A stretch of DNA of 64,000 nt from Tetrahymena thermophila SB210 (lineage: Eukaryota; Ciliophora; Oligohymenophorea; Hymenostomatida; Tetrahymenidae). The notes beneath the pieces are model-generated. The model made no database searches. It had not been told where the DNA came from and saw only the letters and a program-made list of their open reading frames with translations. The position numbers were made by a program, and so were the translations under genes. Positions 62,401-64,000 of the stretch are shown one piece after another (the first letter of the stretch is position 1; each line of letters starts with the position of its first letter). The stretch is taken from the NCBI RefSeq assembly GCF_000189635.1, contig NW_002476280.1, forward strand, positions 1 through 64,000, read 5' to 3'.

Positions 62401-64000
62401 ACAAAATAATTTATTTCATAAAAAATACTTAAACAAGAACAAATGATGCTTTCTTTTATTATGTTAAATGTATCAACATTAACTTGTTAGTTTTTTGCAT
62501 AAATTTTATTTGCATAATAAAATATCTGATTTCTAGGTCATTAAAATGAATTAGTAGAAAAGTTTTAATAAATCATATTTGCATTCAAAAGCAATTATTT
62601 TGCAATAACTTAATTTTATTATTAATTTCTTATGAAATAAAAAAATAATCCTTTAACTATTTTAAAATGCTCTTTTTATCAATTTTGCTTAAAATGATGA
62701 ATCTAAACAATTTTATTGAATATAGTTTAAATAATATTGGGAACATTTACATGAGAAAAGGAGACTACAAGACAGCTTTAAAATTATATAAATCTGCTTT
62801 TTTGTTGTCTTAGGAATAGTACAAGGAAGAAATTAAATAAAATCAAGATGATTAGTAGCATAAAAATAACCATGAATTTTTGATAACTGATTCTACAAAA
62901 AGAAATTTTATGAGGATTTATGCATGCAGACAATATTAGATTGGTTGCACATTATTAAAAGCTGCTATTTGTTCTATTAAAAAATATGACACTGTCATTG
63001 AAAATTAAATTAATTAAATTATTTATGAGGAAACTTCTGCAAATTAATTAATATTAAACGAAAGAATTGTCTCAGATGAAGATCACAATAGAACAGAAAA
63101 TAATAATTATTTAATAAAATCAGAAGCTAGTCAATAAATAAATGATGCAAATTTTTCTTAAAATAGGAATTTATTATAACCTTCTATCAAAAACCTAGAA
63201 GAAAAAGATAGAGAGTCTCCAATAGTTAAAAAGAGATTGAAAAACAAAAAATCAAATACAGAAATAAGTACATAAAAAATAGCAACATTTAAAAATTTGA
63301 ACGCAGTCAAGGAGCAGTCATAAGAAGAAATTTACCCTAAAAATGTTATTAAATCTGATAAAAGAAAAAAAACATTAATTAAAATAAATGAATAGCACTA
63401 AAACCCTCCAAATTAAAATCAGGAAAAAGATGAAATTTAATCAAATGAAATTGTTAAAAGAATATCTTAAGGAATGAAAAATAGCGGATATGAGAATGAG
63501 AACGTTTTTTCAGATCGTTATTATTAAAAGGTGTAACATAAATTAAATAACTCTCAAGAAAATTAAGGAAATCCTGTTTTAATGAATTAAGGAGTCATCT
63601 TTGATGATAAAAATAGTTACTTAATGTAGGCATATGATTTATTTTTCGATGTTAAATCTATTTTTGATAAGCTAGGAGATTATTGTTCATAAAACTAATA
63701 CTATGAAGCATATGAATATTACAGTTTATCAATAATAAATCTTCTCAAATTAGCTCAGTGTTAGTTACTGCTTGGATGTAGAAATTTTGTAGTAAAAGAA
63801 CTACTTAATTAAGCAAAAGAACAAATTTAGCTCAAAGTTAAAAGATTTTAAAATTCGTATGCTAACACTATACCTCAAGATGTTCTTTTGTAAAAGTACT
63901 ATTTATTGAAAGCATAGCTCAGAATTACTGAAGAAAATTACCCTAAATGTCTTAAAAATTTATTATAAAGTATAAACTTTTGTTTTGATTTACGTTCAAG
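59414..64000 (+). CDS. Cache-domain membrane receptor with TPR-like cytosolic region, copy 4 (3' end beyond window)
   Basis: Incomplete at the right edge. The basic N-terminus precedes a transmembrane helix (FLPFCAVLVLVILIQSLL, about 59530-59585). The extracellular region has YFGWSNWQQNIW-type blocks near 60400, several Cys, WRCRPWYLAS at about 60950-60979, then ADAYTDVNTGQLITTCSFKVV and YTAFYHPLN. KVCYGNLQQQKSLVVGYLA (about 61830-61890) leads into the second helix (about 61940-62010). Cytosolic KYNFEEPIQILSKVI, NNVVIGVQKKVQ and the DHKLGMGMW-like signature (EHKLGMGMW) follow, then a TPR-like pair (NNIGNIYMRKGDYKTALKLY) from about 62725, a Lys/Gln/Asn-rich linker, and further helical repeats up to 64000. 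No stop is reached. Confidence 0.78.

Noticed and set aside
1-64000. CRISPR arrays, insertion sequences, phage, operons with Shine-Dalgarno sites
   Set aside because: The chromosome is a ciliate macronuclear one with spliced genes; no spaced palindromic repeats, transposase frames or bacterial signals were seen.

Overview
The window is the left end of a ciliate macronuclear chromosome, almost certainly from Tetrahymena (T. thermophila or a close relative). Bases 1-23 are CCCCAA telomere repeats. The DNA is very AT-rich, and real proteins appear only when TAA and TAG are read as glutamine and TGA is the only stop. Read with the standard code every gene looks shattered. Genes are small to medium, separated by AT-rich spacers, and many carry short AT-rich GT..AG introns. 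Intron positions below come from reading frame, phase and splice dinucleotides only; no transcript data were available.

Left part (0-24 kb), in order: a coiled-coil protein 460 bp from the telomere, a secreted gamma-glutamyl hydrolase, a WASP-like WH1/WH2/acidic-tail Arp2/3 activator, a six-exon malectin-domain membrane protein, a 1,130-residue protein with two cyclic-nucleotide-binding-like domains, an Mpo1/DUF962 membrane protein, an unusual fusion of a CBM20 starch/glycogen-binding domain to an E2 ubiquitin-conjugating domain, and the beta subunit of the SRP receptor. A structured RNA gene with a snRNA-type upstream element is proposed at about 17.7 kb.

Middle part (24-37 kb): a dsRBD-like, Q/N-rich coiled-coil protein; an eight-exon pseudokinase that lacks the catalytic Asp and has DFE instead of DFG; a divergently transcribed, even more degenerate kinase-like protein; a small unknown protein; and a Ser/Asn/Gln-rich protein with an internal MGCSS sequence. 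The two kinase-like genes share a short promoter region with a near-perfect direct repeat.

Right part (38.9-64 kb): four large paralogous genes in the same orientation (38942-43516, 47857-52041, 53037-58770, 59414 to the window edge). Each encodes a short cytosolic N-terminus, a transmembrane helix, an extracellular Cache-like sensor domain with a near-invariant RCRPWY motif, a second transmembrane helix, a conserved juxtamembrane block ending in a DH..G..LW signature, and a TPR-like cytosolic region. Three of the four reach their stop in the window, and each of these ends in a short final exon coding for an EVFF sequence. They look like a locally expanded family of membrane receptors that are neither histidine kinases nor cyclases. 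A membrane-anchored purple acid phosphatase on the opposite strand sits between the first and second copies.

Large AT-rich spacers (22.1-24.5, 27.4-29.0, 36.8-38.9 kb) hold no gene I can support beyond the weak candidates noted.
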